The notes beneath the pieces were generated by a model that had not been told where the DNA came from, ran no database searches, and saw only the letters and a program-made list of their open reading frames with translations. Shown piece after piece: positions 1-10,075 of a stretch of DNA of 64,000 bases; position 1 is the first letter of the stretch, and the number at the start of each line of letters is the position of its first letter. Source of the stretch: Histomonas meleagridis (lineage: Eukaryota; Parabasalia; Tritrichomonadida; Dientamoebidae); the NCBI GenBank assembly GCA_020186115.1, contig WSYJ01000178.1:1302001-1366000 (forward strand), written 5' to 3'. The position numbers and the translations under genes are program-made.

Positions 1-1736
1 AGGTTCAGAAATAATATTTCAAAAAATGAAATCTGACCCACTTCAATTTGCACGTATCTGTGGAGGCGTTCTTAATCAAGCCAATCTCCCATCATCGTCT
101 CACACTCAGGCATTAAATTGTATTGATCATATCATCACTCCTGATAATGATGTTAAAATCGAATTTATTAGGGGAAAATGGATGAGCTTTGACAAAGAAA
201 AGCGCGATTTCATTAAAAGCTCTATTCTTTGTGTGTTAACTTTACCAGACAAAAATGTTGCAAATGAAGCATCACAAACATTAAAAATTATATCCACTCA
301 TTGAGCAATTACTTGCTATTATCCAATCTTCAGAATACAATGATGATATACATTTATCATGTATCAATACCCTCAATAAAATTTGTTCTGAAGGTATTCT
401 TGATGACATGATACAAACAGATGAAGTTAAAGAAGTTCTCTCAAAGATTTTTTGATTCTATTGGCAAGCTTTTTGTCAACAAGAATAATCCAGAAAACAT
501 ACAAATCTCAATATGCAATGTATTAAACACATTAATATCAATTTCAGCACCACTCTTTTATCCCCCACAAGTTTTTAACCAATTTGTTACCCTCGTTACC
601 AATCACCTCGCTGATAATCCTCCTCAATTACTTCATCAACATTTGATACAACTTTTGACTTCACTCACATTGAAATTTTATGAGAGCGACGGTTTCAATT
701 TCAATGGTATCGGCTCTATCGTCCTCAAATATCTATTTGATGAAAAAACCCCAGAAAAAATCTTTAACGTTCTCGACTTTTGGATCGAACTCACGAAACT
801 TGAAAAAAAAATGCCCAAGAAATCCAATTCAAACAAAGGTATGAAAATCTGGTTGAAGAACGGCACTCATCAATTAAAACCAGGTTACCACCACATATTA
901 AATCCACAACTCTAACGGGAGATTTGATCCAATCCAATACTCGATAATATCATTCCTCGTTTAATGAGTATGTTAGGGCTTATGCCCGATGGTCAAAGAG
1001 AATCGGACTTGGTGAACAAGTTATTCATCATAAGGCATATCAAGTTCTTTCTAACATCTATGAATATCATCCTGATAAAGTATTTTCTTATGTTACAAAA
1101 TATTGGGCGTACAATAATCCTTTTTCTTGCACGTATCCAATTCTCCATTCCTTATTATTAACAATAGCGATTATTTCACTTCCACCTCAATCACCTCAAC
1201 AAGCAAATGATATCTATAAATATTTAACAAGAAATCTTTTGACTGAAGGTGAATTTTATATTAGCAAATTTTTAATTCAAACAATTGATCATCCAATTAA
1301 TCGAGTCTCAGATACAGCACTTTATGTTATTCGTTTGTTATTAGAAAACTTTGATTTGTATATGGAAGATGAATTTCTTTTTATTTTACTTAGACAAATG
1401 CAAAAACATTTCATGAGACATCCGATTATTACTGAACGAGTTTTTTCTGTTATTAATCAAATAGTTTTAAGATGTTATAATTCAAATAAAATAACATTAT
1501 TTGAAAAGCATTATGAACATTTAATAAGTTTTTGTACACAAATTTTAAGTAATCCAAATGACGTAACACAAAATGTAATTGTAAGGCACGGAAGGCAATG
1601 TGCTGTTAAATAGAGCTCTAAAAATTATCAATTGGTATTATTCGCTTATTGTATATCTCTGCCTAATAGAAGAAAAGATGAAAGAGAATTAAAACAAAAG
1701 TCAAAAGAGATATTTGAAATGATGAAAAAGGCATAA
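1..1736 (+). pseudogene. Importin-beta (karyopherin) like pseudogene, 5' end outside the window
   Basis: The forward strand reads as pieces of one HEAT-repeat nuclear-import receptor in shifting frames. Residues encoded at 26-304 match the importin-beta N-terminal pattern: a W-x-S/L-F-D run, then E-K-R-x-x-I-K and a helix ending in a repeat boundary. The frame open through 26 continues upstream to the window edge, so the gene probably begins outside. A stop at 302-304, a second open piece at 421-915, a third from about 1009 to 1613 in yet another frame, and a C-terminal piece ending with TAA at 1734-1736 need at least three frameshifts to join. Importin-beta binds Ran-GTP and carries cargo through nuclear pores, but this copy cannot make a full protein. 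Sequencing error is possible, but the number of breaks favours a decayed duplicate. The family call is by pattern recognition. Confidence 0.6.
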
Positions 1737-2647
1737 TAAGTACGTCACTTTTAGAATAAACATAAAAGTGGCAGTGTCATTAACATATTGAATACTTATC
1801 TTATTTTATGGAATTTATAAATTGTTAAAATTTAACGATGGGAACAGTTTTATTTGATACCGCGACAACAATTTCGTAATCTCCTCCAAGTTGCAAGATC
1901 TTCTGCCAGTGTCTAAATAGAAAACGCTCTTTCCTTATATGTTACAAACAGGATGAGACATTATGTATCCAAGTGAGAAAATAAAAATTGTAAAAATGTT
2001 ATTAGATAAATGATGAAATTGTAAGTAAAAAGAGCCGCAAAGCGATTGAGCGGATGTCTGAGGAAACAGATTCAAGAAGCCAAATCAAACTTTGATATGA
2101 AATGAATAAAAATGTTTTCAGTTATATCTCTGATTGTGGACTTACGTTCTCTGTAAGTGATTTTCCTATTTTCTTCATTTGTTGAAGAATTACAAAGTAA
2201 TGTTTTAAATTCACTAGTTTTATTAACAACAATGACTTTTTTGCCTTGCAATTCACAATAAATTTCTTAGGCTTTGGAGTTGAACTGTTCCTTGTAAATC
2301 CAAAAAACGCAAGGGAAAAATAAGATCATTAACACGATTTAATGCTTTACATATAAAATTTATTTTCCTTACTGGTAATTATTTTATTACACGTTTATAT
2401 AGAAATCCAAAGCAACTGATAATTTGGATAAACAAAAAAATGTAAAAAATGTGCACGAATAGATGATTTTTCACTTTGCTTAGTTTTCCCATAATGACAC
2501 CCAGGAATAAAGACGTTAAGTCATTTCACATTGAAAAAAACGATGAATTATCATGTTTTGAATCGAACGATAAAATAATCTTTACAAACATTGCTAACGA
2601 TACACATTCAAAGCAAAAACGTAACCTCAAAACTTAAGCAATAATAA
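1737..2647. other. Intergenic region upstream of the PTEN-like gene
   Basis: No coding sequence is visible. It holds AT-rich DNA plus two AACGATA-type boxes (about 2568-2575 and 2593-2602) in the last 80 bases before the PTEN-like start. These resemble the TAACGA Myb-recognition element described in Trichomonas vaginalis. A TGAATCGAACG string near 2567 was considered as a tRNA B box and rejected. Confidence 0.4.
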
Positions 2648-3604
2648 ATGTCAGTTTTCAACTGGGTTCGAGGCCAAGTCTCTAAGAAGAAACGTCGTCT
2701 TAAGGAAGGTCATTTTGACCTTGATCTTTCATATATTAATGATAGAATCATTGCTATGGGATATCCCGCTCAAGGTTTTGAATCACTTTATCGTAATAGC
2801 TTCAACGACGTCAAAGAATTTCTTGATGAAAAGCATGGAGATAACTATATGATTTATAATCTTTGTTCTGAACGAAGTTATAATCCCGAAGATTTTTGTA
2901 ATCGAGTTCAACGCTTTCCATTTGATGATCACAATCCACCCAAGCTTGACATGATTCGTCAATTTTGTAATCATGCCTCAGAATGGTTATCATCAGATCC
3001 ACAACATGTTGTAGTTGTCCATTGTAAAGCAGGGAAAGGTCGCACAGGCACAATGATTTGTTCTCTTCTTCTCCATTTAGGCCTATACAAGAGTTCACAA
3101 GAAGCCATGCAACATTATGCCGAGAATCGAACATTAAATGAAAAAGGCATCACGATTCCATCACAAATTCGATATGTTCGCTATTATGAGCAATATCTTA
3201 ATGGCGGTTTTGATCGCAATATTCCATTTGTTCCAAGCCCATGCTTAGTAAAACGCGTCCGATTTGTCGGAATCCCACCTCAATACTTTCCCGGTGTTAC
3301 AACACTCCAATTGTACCTAATGGACGCCGAAGAAGTGTTCGAAAGTAATGGGAACAATTTGGATGGGCCAACACGAAATGAAGACGAGAGATCGCTCGAC
3401 TATAATTTGGACGGATGCTTCCCTTCGCTTGTCGGAGACTTCAAAATCTCCGCGATGAAAAACGGGAAAGAAATTTGGTACATTTGGCTCAACTCGGAAT
3501 TTGTGAAAGAAGACGAAATCTTCTTCGCAACTGACGTCGATAAGGCGTCGAAATCGAAAGTGTTTACTGATGAGTTCCAAATGGAAGTTTATGCGTCACA
3601 TTAA
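2648..3604 (+). CDS. PTEN: PTEN-like phosphoinositide 3-phosphatase
   Basis: 318 residues, a compact PTEN (animal PTEN is about 403). The N-terminal basic segment and D-L-D-L-S/T-Y-I block (about 15-30) match PTEN almost residue for residue, as do the I-A-M-G-Y/F-P and Y-N-L-C-S/A-E-R motifs. The acid loop F-D-D-H-N-P-P lies at 92-98. The P-loop HCKAGKGR is at 125-132, with nucleophile C126 and the two lysines that give specificity for the 3-phosphate of PI(3,4,5)P3. A shortened C2 domain follows (about 195-318), ending in a K-A-x-K-x-K ... F-x-V/M-x-V/L-Y strand as in PTEN. The long acidic C-terminal tail and PDZ ligand of animal PTEN are missing. Expected role: lowering plasma-membrane PIP3 in motility or phagocytosis. 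The start has a short AT leader, and the stop is in TAAA. Confidence 0.95.
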   Translation: MSVFNWVRGQVSKKKRRLKEGHFDLDLSYINDRIIAMGYPAQGFESLYRNSFNDVKEFLDEKHGDNYMIYNLCSERSYNPEDFCNRVQRFPFDDHNPPKLDMIRQFCNHASEWLSSDPQHVVVVHCKAGKGRTGTMICSLLLHLGLYKSSQEAMQHYAENRTLNEKGITIPSQIRYVRYYEQYLNGGFDRNIPFVPSPCLVKRVRFVGIPPQYFPGVTTLQLYLMDAEEVFESNGNNLDGPTRNEDERSLDYNLDGCFPSLVGDFKISAMKNGKEIWYIWLNSEFVKEDEIFFATDVDKASKSKVFTDEFQMEVYASH

Positions 3605-4254
3605 AGTTTTAGTTGTAAATTAAATCCGAATTATTATTATATTTTGAGATAATTAAAATTATAAATGTTATTTCACGTGAAATATATCAAAAATTTTTTT
3701 ATCGTTATAACGAATTTATTTATATAATTATTTTTTGTTTACATCTGTAATCGTTCATTTGAAAAAAATTCATATATTTAACTGCAGGAAAAAAATTGTA
3801 TATGTTGCTAAGAAATTTAATATTGGTTAGAAATGAACTATTTAGAGCCATCTCAAGTAATTTTGAATATTAGTTGAAATTCTAACTTGGGTTTATTTCT
3901 CAGATAATGATTTTAAGCCTTATCGTGTTGCAACATAGTTTGTATGAATTGCAAAGGTTTGCATTTTTAATAGATTCTTGAAATGCTGTGATGGTTGAAA
4001 CGAAAATCACCCAAAATACAAATACAATTTTCTAGACAATACATTGAAATGGAAATTAATTGGCGAGAAAATCTATGCGTAATTGATATTTGCTAATTTC
4101 GCCATGAGCAGTTAAGGTGCCTTATCTAAAACTTTTCTTAGCACCTTATACTGTGAATCAATTAAATAAAATTTTTGACGAAAATCAAGAAATTTACATG
4201 CGTATGAAAAATATGCAAAACACATGTTTTTGATCTCAATATACTGCTCATTAG
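3605..4254. other. Intergenic region with no recognised content
   Basis: About 650 bases of AT-rich DNA between the PTEN-like gene and the end of the ankyrin pseudogene. I see no open frame, RNA gene or repeat in it. Confidence 0.4.
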
Positions 4255-6439
4255 CTAATGAGAGCTACCCAACATTAAACTTATATTTTTATAAAATTTC
4301 ATCTTCATCATTAATAATAATTCTTTCTTGACCATGAAATAGTTTAATGATTTCTGTATAACCATTTGTAGATGCGTACAGAAGTGCTGTATTAAATAAT
4401 TTAAATAATTTCCAAATATTATTTTGAAATAAAAAATTATTAAAATAAATATCAAATAAAACAAATAAATATTTTTAGCATTAATATGAATTCCTTCTTG
4501 TTCAAGAAGTAATTTAACTATTTCTGTATGACCATTTATAGATGCTCTAATAAGTGCTGTATCATCTAATTAAAAAAATTTCCATATAATATTTTGAAAT
4601 ATAAAATTATTAAAATTAAGATTAAATAAAACAAATAAATGTTTTTAAGATTAATATCAATTCCTTCATGTTCAAGAAGTAATTTAACGATTACTGTATG
4701 ACCATATTCAGATGCTTTCATAAGTGCTGTATAAAATAATTTAAATAATTTCCAAATATTATTTTGAAATCCAGAAATATTAAAATAAATATCAAATAAA
4801 ACAAATAAATATCTTTAGCATTAATATCAATTTCTTTTTATTCAAGAAGTAATTTAACTATTTCTGTATGTCCATTATTAGATGCATACATAAGTGCTGT
4901 CCAAAACAATTTGAATAATTTCCAAATATTATTTTGTAATATCAAATAAAACAAATAAATATCTTTAGCATTAATATCAATTCCTTCTTGTTCAAGAAGT
5001 AATTTGACTATTTTTATATGACCATTTAAAGATGCTTTCATAAGTGCTGTTTCAAATAATTTGAATAATTTTCAAATATTATTTTTAAATTGTAAATTAT
5101 TGAAATAAATATTAAATAAAACAAATAAATATTTTTTGCATTAATATCAATTTCTTTTTGTTCAAGAAGTAATTTAACAATTTTCATGTGACCATTTTCA
5201 GATGCTCTAATAAGTGCTGTATCATCTAATTAAAACAATTTCCAAATATTATTTTGAAACATCAAATGATTAAAATAAATATCAAATAAAACATATAAAT
5301 ATCTTTAGCATTTATATCAAAACATTTTTGCCCAAGAAGTAATTTAATGAGTTCATAATTTTTTGATTTTGCTGAAAATACTAAAATATTTTTTGGAATT
5401 TGATTATTTTGAGCATAATATTCAACTAGATATAAATTTCCGTTTCTTGCTGATTCATTAATTACAGGATTTTTGTTTTCAACAATATTTTCTTCCAATA
5501 ATGAAAGAATTTTATAATTTCCTTTTTCTATACAAAAACATTCCAAATTTTGGCTTAATTCTTCAATTTTATTTTCATAAAGATATTTAAATATATCATT
5601 TCGATGAAACATAATTGCAGCTTCAAATGCGCCTATAAATGATGAGTGATTTTGTTCACATAAATGAATAATTTCTTCATTTCCGCCTGCAACAGCATAT
5701 CCACCTGTGTTTTCTACTTTTGAACCATTCATAAGTAAATATTTAAAACATTTAATCGCAGAAAAAAATGCAGCATAATCAATTAATGTAACATTTTCTT
5801 TATTAATAAAGTCACATCTTTCATAAAGTGATGGTTCAATTTTTTGGTTAAAATCAAAATTTGGTTGTGATGATATTTCTTGAAGTTTTTCCATTTCATC
5901 ATTTCGAATTATTTTCGCAAGTTCATTTGGATTATGTCCTTCTTTAACATATTTCTTATGAAGCGCCCAATCATTCTTCGAAAGTTTTTTATATTTTTCT
6001 CTAAGTGTATCTTCGAATTGATTCTTGCGATATTTGCTTTTATTTTCTTCCTCTGTTTGGTGGTAATGTACAAAATATGGAAAATCGATTTTTTTGTTAC
6101 ATCTTTATCAATTAAATTTATTTCAAGCATTTTTTCAATTATGTAAAATGATTCTTGTGAATTGATATCAACTAAATTGTTAGTAAAAATTTCAATAATT
6201 TTTTGAATATTTTTATTTATTTCTTCTTCTTTTGTTTGAATTATTTCTAAATATTTAAAATATATATTGTTCACATCCTTTTGTGTAAAAAATACAAAAT
6301 AAATCAAATTACTTAAGATAGAATTAAATGAATATGGATGATTTGTATCAAATATTTTCATTGTTTGATCGACTGTAAATTCAAAATTTTCTTCTTTTAA
6401 ATTAAATATAATTTTCTCTAATTCTAAAAGCAATTCCAT
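4255..6439 (-). pseudogene. DUF3447/ankyrin-repeat gene, broken
   Basis: A close relative of the better preserved gene at 26919-28691. The N-terminal helical part is open from 6439 to about 6050. The reading frame then shifts: the conserved stretch N-D-x-x-L-H-K-K ... K-E-G-H-N-P-N-E-L-A-K-I-I-R-N-D-E at about 5900-6000 is in a different frame from the upstream part. The DUF3447 block is open at 5262-5894, with the L-I-D-Y-A-A-F-F and A-V-A-G-G-N motifs. Seven ankyrin modules follow down to about 4270. One carries an in-frame TAA (near 4847). The modules are separated by six AT-rich spacers, five of 83 nt, which break the frame. Read literally, no full-length protein is possible. Whether the spacers could be removed from RNA is discussed as a finding, but the upstream frameshift and the TAA still argue for a pseudogene. 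Confidence 0.75.
4391..5303 (-). repeat. Tandem array of ankyrin modules (87 nt) and AT-rich spacers (83 or 63 nt)
   Basis: Spacers lie at 4391-4473, 4561-4643, 4731-4813, 4901-4963, 5051-5133 and 5221-5303. Five are exactly 83 nt and one is 63 nt. The modules between them are all exactly 87 nt (29 codons, from T-A-L to I-N-A-K). The spacers share a core, AATAATATTTGGAAATT in coding orientation, about as well conserved as the coding modules. The 63-nt spacer differs from the 83-nt class by a 20-nt deletion. Confidence 0.9.
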
Positions 6440-6783
6440 TTAAATTTATTTTCAGTGAGAGTTTTATTTCGTCTTGATTCCTTGTTTCAGTCGACAAAAT
6501 GGGAATTCACAGAATTATTTGGAAAGTGCTTGCTCAGATAAATAAACGGTGGAAAATTCTTCAATTAAAAATCATTTTTCTTAATGTATTCTCAACATTA
6601 TGAAAATCATATTTTATACCAATACAAACCTTGTGCATGTATGTGCATCAAAGGCTGAAATGAAAATATCTAATTTTAATTTTTTTAATTTCATAAATAT
6701 GAAGACAAATGTGTACACATTGTTTAATTAAATTTCGCAAACCATTAAAAACAGATAAAATATATTTGAATTTACATAAAAAA
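6440..6783. other. Intergenic region between the ankyrin pseudogene and the HID1-like gene
   Basis: AT-rich, no gene seen. It contains one ATAAACGG box at about 6541-6549. In the orientation of the ankyrin gene this reads CCGTTTAT and lies about 100 bases before its start, so it may be its promoter element. Confidence 0.4.
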
Positions 6784-8733
6784 TTATTTCTCATCAAGAA
6801 ACTTTGATAATTCGTCATCTTCACCAAATGGATTTGGTATTTGTTCACTTAATATATCATTTTGCGCGATTTCATTTTCCCCATTTTCGCTTTCATTTTC
6901 TTCTTCCGCAGCGATTTGTTCTTCGAGAAACCTTTCGAATTCCGTTTTAACTTCCGATTTTTCCTTTGGAACAATTTCAATGTTTTTGTCCTCATTTTCG
7001 TCTTCATTTACTTCTTTGTTTCCGACTTCGATTTCGTATTTCTTCGGCATTTCAAACGATTTGATTTGGAGTCCGAAGTTTTCCGCTTCTTCCGGAAATA
7101 TCTTCCAAAACAAAACTTTAAACCAATCGAACAAAACCTCATTTAACTTGTTATTAATCTCAAACTCTTTTTGCGGTATTGGATCTTCATTAAATTCATT
7201 TAGGATCGGAGCAATGCTATTTTGTAATTTTAATAATTTCTCTTTTTCATTCTTTATATGTAGTGCTTTCTCGCCAGCATTAATTATAGATAAAATCTTT
7301 TCGACAATATTCTTGAATTTATTGTTATTCCCAACTATTTGAAGATTTTTTTTGTTCGTTGAACAAAACATGAAAAGTGACACTTTACCCAGCGGCTGAA
7401 ACCGCAGGAATTGAAAAAGTGAAATCAAAACGTACTCTATTGAATTTTGATTGACTTTTGGATTTGAGAACATTTTTTTGGCAAACACAAAAATTCTATT
7501 GGCAGAAAAATACGACAGGTTAGCGGTTGTTGCAGACAAATTCGTAATTATTCCAATGATGAAAGGAACAATCGAAATATTTGCATCGAAGTTATCATTA
7601 TTCAAAGGGTTTGTTATTACTTCTATTATCAAATCCGATACCGTTCCACGATGAGGTTTTATTAAATTAGTATTAAAAACTCCTACAAACGGAGTATTAA
7701 GTTTAATTAGTGCCGAATAATTTGATATAATTTTACTTAAAATTAATAAAATTAATGTATGGAAAAATGTAATATTTTGCTCTTCATATTTGATTTCATA
7801 TAAAAACAAAATAGATGAAATATAATCATTAGATAAATCATAGACAGATATAAACTCAATAAAAGTAGGAAATCGATGCATAATTACAAGTAATAATGTG
7901 ATGTAATAATCCGAAAACTTTTTCACTTTTTCAATGACGTAAAATGAATTAGATGAATATGATGAAACTTGTAAAAGCGGAGAAAAGCAGTGATTGATGA
8001 TGTTTTGATCAATGTTTTGTAACCTCCATGAATTACAACTTAATAAGGATGGTAATGAAAAGGTTACTAATGATTTGATAAAGTGAAATGCTTGTGGAGA
8101 TTTATTATGTAAGAGAACTTCTGGTATAAGATGGAAAAAAGTGGGTAAAAAAGAACTGGATTGAAAAGTCTCAAAGGATAACATGTATGGAGTAGGTATT
8201 GCCTTTGGTTGATCATTTAAACTATCCGCATTTTGGATAAACAAAAGAGTTTTGACATACGTAAGACGAATGGAAAGAAGATTATTTTGAAGGATTTGAT
8301 TTATTGGTTGCGAAAATTGAAGTAGACGTTGAAGTGTTTGAATTAAAGTTGAAATTGGTGATAATGCAGATAAATAAACACCTGGCATTTTAAACCATGG
8401 TGAGTTCTGTGGTGGTTCGTGAGATATAGAAAGCAAAAAACATATAAAGTTACAAACACCAATAAACGATGGATTTTGTACATTTTCTGAATCACTTATT
8501 TTTGATGCTTTAGAAAATGCATCAACTGTAACTTTTATTAAATGTGCTAAATTATTGGGATAGTTTTCTTTTATTTCTAGAAATAAAGATTTGATTTCTG
8601 GCGAATATGTAAAATTACCAATTGATTTAATAGAAAAATTATTCCATACTTGATGGTCTGGTGGGCAATTTTCTTGTTTTAGTATTTGTATTGAAGATGT
8701 AATATTACTACTAAAAGAAACAACACCCCCCAT
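6784..8733 (-). CDS. HID1: HID1-like Golgi/trans-Golgi trafficking protein
   Basis: 649 residues from the ATG at 8733. I prefer this start to an upstream ATG at 8868 because the family begins with an N-myristoylation signal, and this one starts M-G-G-V-V-S. The first 60 residues keep the order seen in HID-1: a V-W/F-W acid-aromatic segment, then E-I-K/R-x-L, then N-x-P-x-N-L-A-x-L. Around residue 390 there is a second family block: an L-L-L-L-S helix, L-N-x-P-F/Y, H-x-G-T-x-x-D-L-I-I-E-V, then I-N-L-S x T-A-N-L-S-Y-F-S-A-N-R. The C terminus (about 590-649) is strongly acidic. HID-1 is a peripheral, myristoylated Golgi protein needed for dense-core vesicle and secretory sorting. Trichomonads have a very large Golgi. 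Dymeclin, another M-G-starting HEAT-like Golgi protein, was considered and fits less well. Confidence 0.7.
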   Translation of the reverse strand: MGGVVSFSSNITSSIQILKQENCPPDHQVWNNFSIKSIGNFTYSPEIKSLFLEIKENYPNNLAHLIKVTVDAFSKASKISDSENVQNPSFIGVCNFICFLLSISHEPPQNSPWFKMPGVYLSALSPISTLIQTLQRLLQFSQPINQILQNNLLSIRLTYVKTLLFIQNADSLNDQPKAIPTPYMLSFETFQSSSFLPTFFHLIPEVLLHNKSPQAFHFIKSLVTFSLPSLLSCNSWRLQNIDQNIINHCFSPLLQVSSYSSNSFYVIEKVKKFSDYYITLLLVIMHRFPTFIEFISVYDLSNDYISSILFLYEIKYEEQNITFFHTLILLILSKIISNYSALIKLNTPFVGVFNTNLIKPHRGTVSDLIIEVITNPLNNDNFDANISIVPFIIGIITNLSATTANLSYFSANRIFVFAKKMFSNPKVNQNSIEYVLISLFQFLRFQPLGKVSLFMFCSTNKKNLQIVGNNNKFKNIVEKILSIINAGEKALHIKNEKEKLLKLQNSIAPILNEFNEDPIPQKEFEINNKLNEVLFDWFKVLFWKIFPEEAENFGLQIKSFEMPKKYEIEVGNKEVNEDENEDKNIEIVPKEKSEVKTEFERFLEEQIAAEEENESENGENEIAQNDILSEQIPNPFGEDDELSKFLDEK

Positions 8734-8815
8734 TTTAGATTTTTGGTGAGTTTTTTCATTGAAATTTTTATATAATTGAATTAAAATAATTTTGTCAAGT
8801 TTTTTACGATGGTAT

Positions 8816-8829
8816 GGCCGTTTATTTAG
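8816..8829. promoter_or_regulatory. Putative shared promoter element GGCCGTTTATTTAG
   Basis: It lies between the divergent HID1-like (minus) and RhoGAP (plus) genes, only a few bases before the RhoGAP ATG at 8833. The CCGTTTATTT core recurs upstream of several other genes in this window. A Myb-like recognition element is my inference. Confidence 0.5.
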
Positions 8830-8832
8830 AAA

Positions 8833-9600
8833 ATGTACGCACATTTTTTTACTAGAAGCTCTGATCAATTTGGTGGGAAAATATCATTTATAGTCACTGA
8901 TATTATTACTCAATTACGAAAGATGGATGCCAAAAAAGAAGAAGGAATATTTCGTCTAAATGGTGGCGGTAAAGAAATTCAACAACTTTGTGCCGAATTA
9001 GATAATGGAAGAGTAGTTGATTGGGATAAATACCAAAACCCTCATACATTAGCATGCGTTCTTAAAAAATATTATCGTGAAACTTATACAATCCATCCTT
9101 TAATCCCAAGCTTTGTTTATAGTGAAGTACTTGACATACCAAGAATAGGTGGTGATACTGTAGCACAATTTAAAGCTGTATTTGCAAAAATCAATCGAAG
9201 CACATATCAAGAACTTGCACTTTTAATGACTTATTTGCATGAAGTATCACTTGAATGCGAACAAAATAAGATGGATGCCTCTAATTTATCGCGTATGTTT
9301 GGTCCAAACATATTATTATTAAAAGATGAAAATCCAGATATGATTGATGTCAAAAAACATGAAGCAAGAAATGCTGCCATTGAATTACTCATCCAAAACG
9401 CTGATAAGATATTTGAGGGATTTCAACTTTCACCTTTAAATGTTCTTAAAGATGAAGAAATACAAAAAATTTCACCAACTCAATTTTCTTATCAAGATAT
9501 AGCAAACTCACTTAGGCTAAGAAAGCTAAGAATGAATTCATTAATCCCTTATCTACCAAAGGAATTTTATAATGCATCAAATTTTGTTCATCCAAAGTAA
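8833..9600 (+). CDS. RhoGAP-domain protein
   Basis: 255 residues, essentially one RhoGAP domain with a short C-terminal tail. The catalytic arginine finger is R41 in G-I-F-R-L-N-G. The second conserved patch, T-L-A-C-V-L-K-K-Y-Y-R-E, is at about 72-83, and the N-L-S-R-M-F-G-P-N helix is present. It is predicted to accelerate GTP hydrolysis by a Rho/Rac GTPase, which in trichomonads would be a Rac-type protein controlling actin. No membrane segment or lipid-binding domain is seen. The start is directly downstream of the shared CCGTTTATTT element, leaving an extremely short leader, usual for parabasalids. The stop lies in TAAA. Confidence 0.9.
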   Translation: MYAHFFTRSSDQFGGKISFIVTDIITQLRKMDAKKEEGIFRLNGGGKEIQQLCAELDNGRVVDWDKYQNPHTLACVLKKYYRETYTIHPLIPSFVYSEVLDIPRIGGDTVAQFKAVFAKINRSTYQELALLMTYLHEVSLECEQNKMDASNLSRMFGPNILLLKDENPDMIDVKKHEARNAAIELLIQNADKIFEGFQLSPLNVLKDEEIQKISPTQFSYQDIANSLRLRKLRMNSLIPYLPKEFYNASNFVHPK

Positions 9601-10075
9601 AAAAAAAATTATTTGCATCTTAAGTTTGACCGATAGAAAATTCTGAAGATTTCGTATCAAAATCCAGTCAAAAACTTAAAATGTAAATATTTTTAGTAAA
9701 CTCTTGCTATGTTCTCAATTTTTTATTAGCTTTAACATTAACTCTGTTTAATTTTTGGTAATAATAAGCCGCTGAAATATTTTAAACTCAATTAAAGAGA
9801 ATTTGTACAAACATAAAATTTACTGAATCAGAGTTGTGATCAATTTTTCCTTCTTATTTTTATGATAACTTTTTTATTATTTAGAAGATGAAGAATTTTT
9901 TCTTTCCAAGAAGCAATGTAGATATACATTTTAAATGGTTAAAAATCATTTCCAAGAATCAAATGTTGTACAAAAGTGCCATGTTGTGGCTCTTGTTGCC
10001 GATCAAATAAAGTATTTAATTATAATTCCATTGGAATTGTGAGTGTTTGTTTGGTTATATATATAACAACAAATT
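9601..10075. other. Intergenic region with a possible misframed N-terminus for nicalin
   Basis: Mostly AT-rich. From 9976 a short open frame encodes a Cys-rich start followed by a hydrophobic run (about 10030-10095), overlapping the nicalin start in another frame. It may be the true N-terminal anchor of nicalin separated by one frameshift, or chance. Confidence 0.3.

Noticed and set aside
2560-2580. Possible tRNA B box on the minus strand
   Set aside because: TGAATCGAACG is near GGTTCGAATCC in reverse, but no A box or cloverleaf could be laid out around it.
4391-5303. Canonical spliceosomal introns in the ankyrin spacers
   Set aside because: No GTATGT-type donor or ACTAACACACAG acceptor was found. 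A GT at spacer position 12 joined to the only nearby AG gives the wrong frame.
8734-8868. Longer N-terminus for the HID1-like gene
   Set aside because: The extra 45 residues are basic and overlap the shared promoter and the RhoGAP start. The M-G-G-V-V-S start fits the family.
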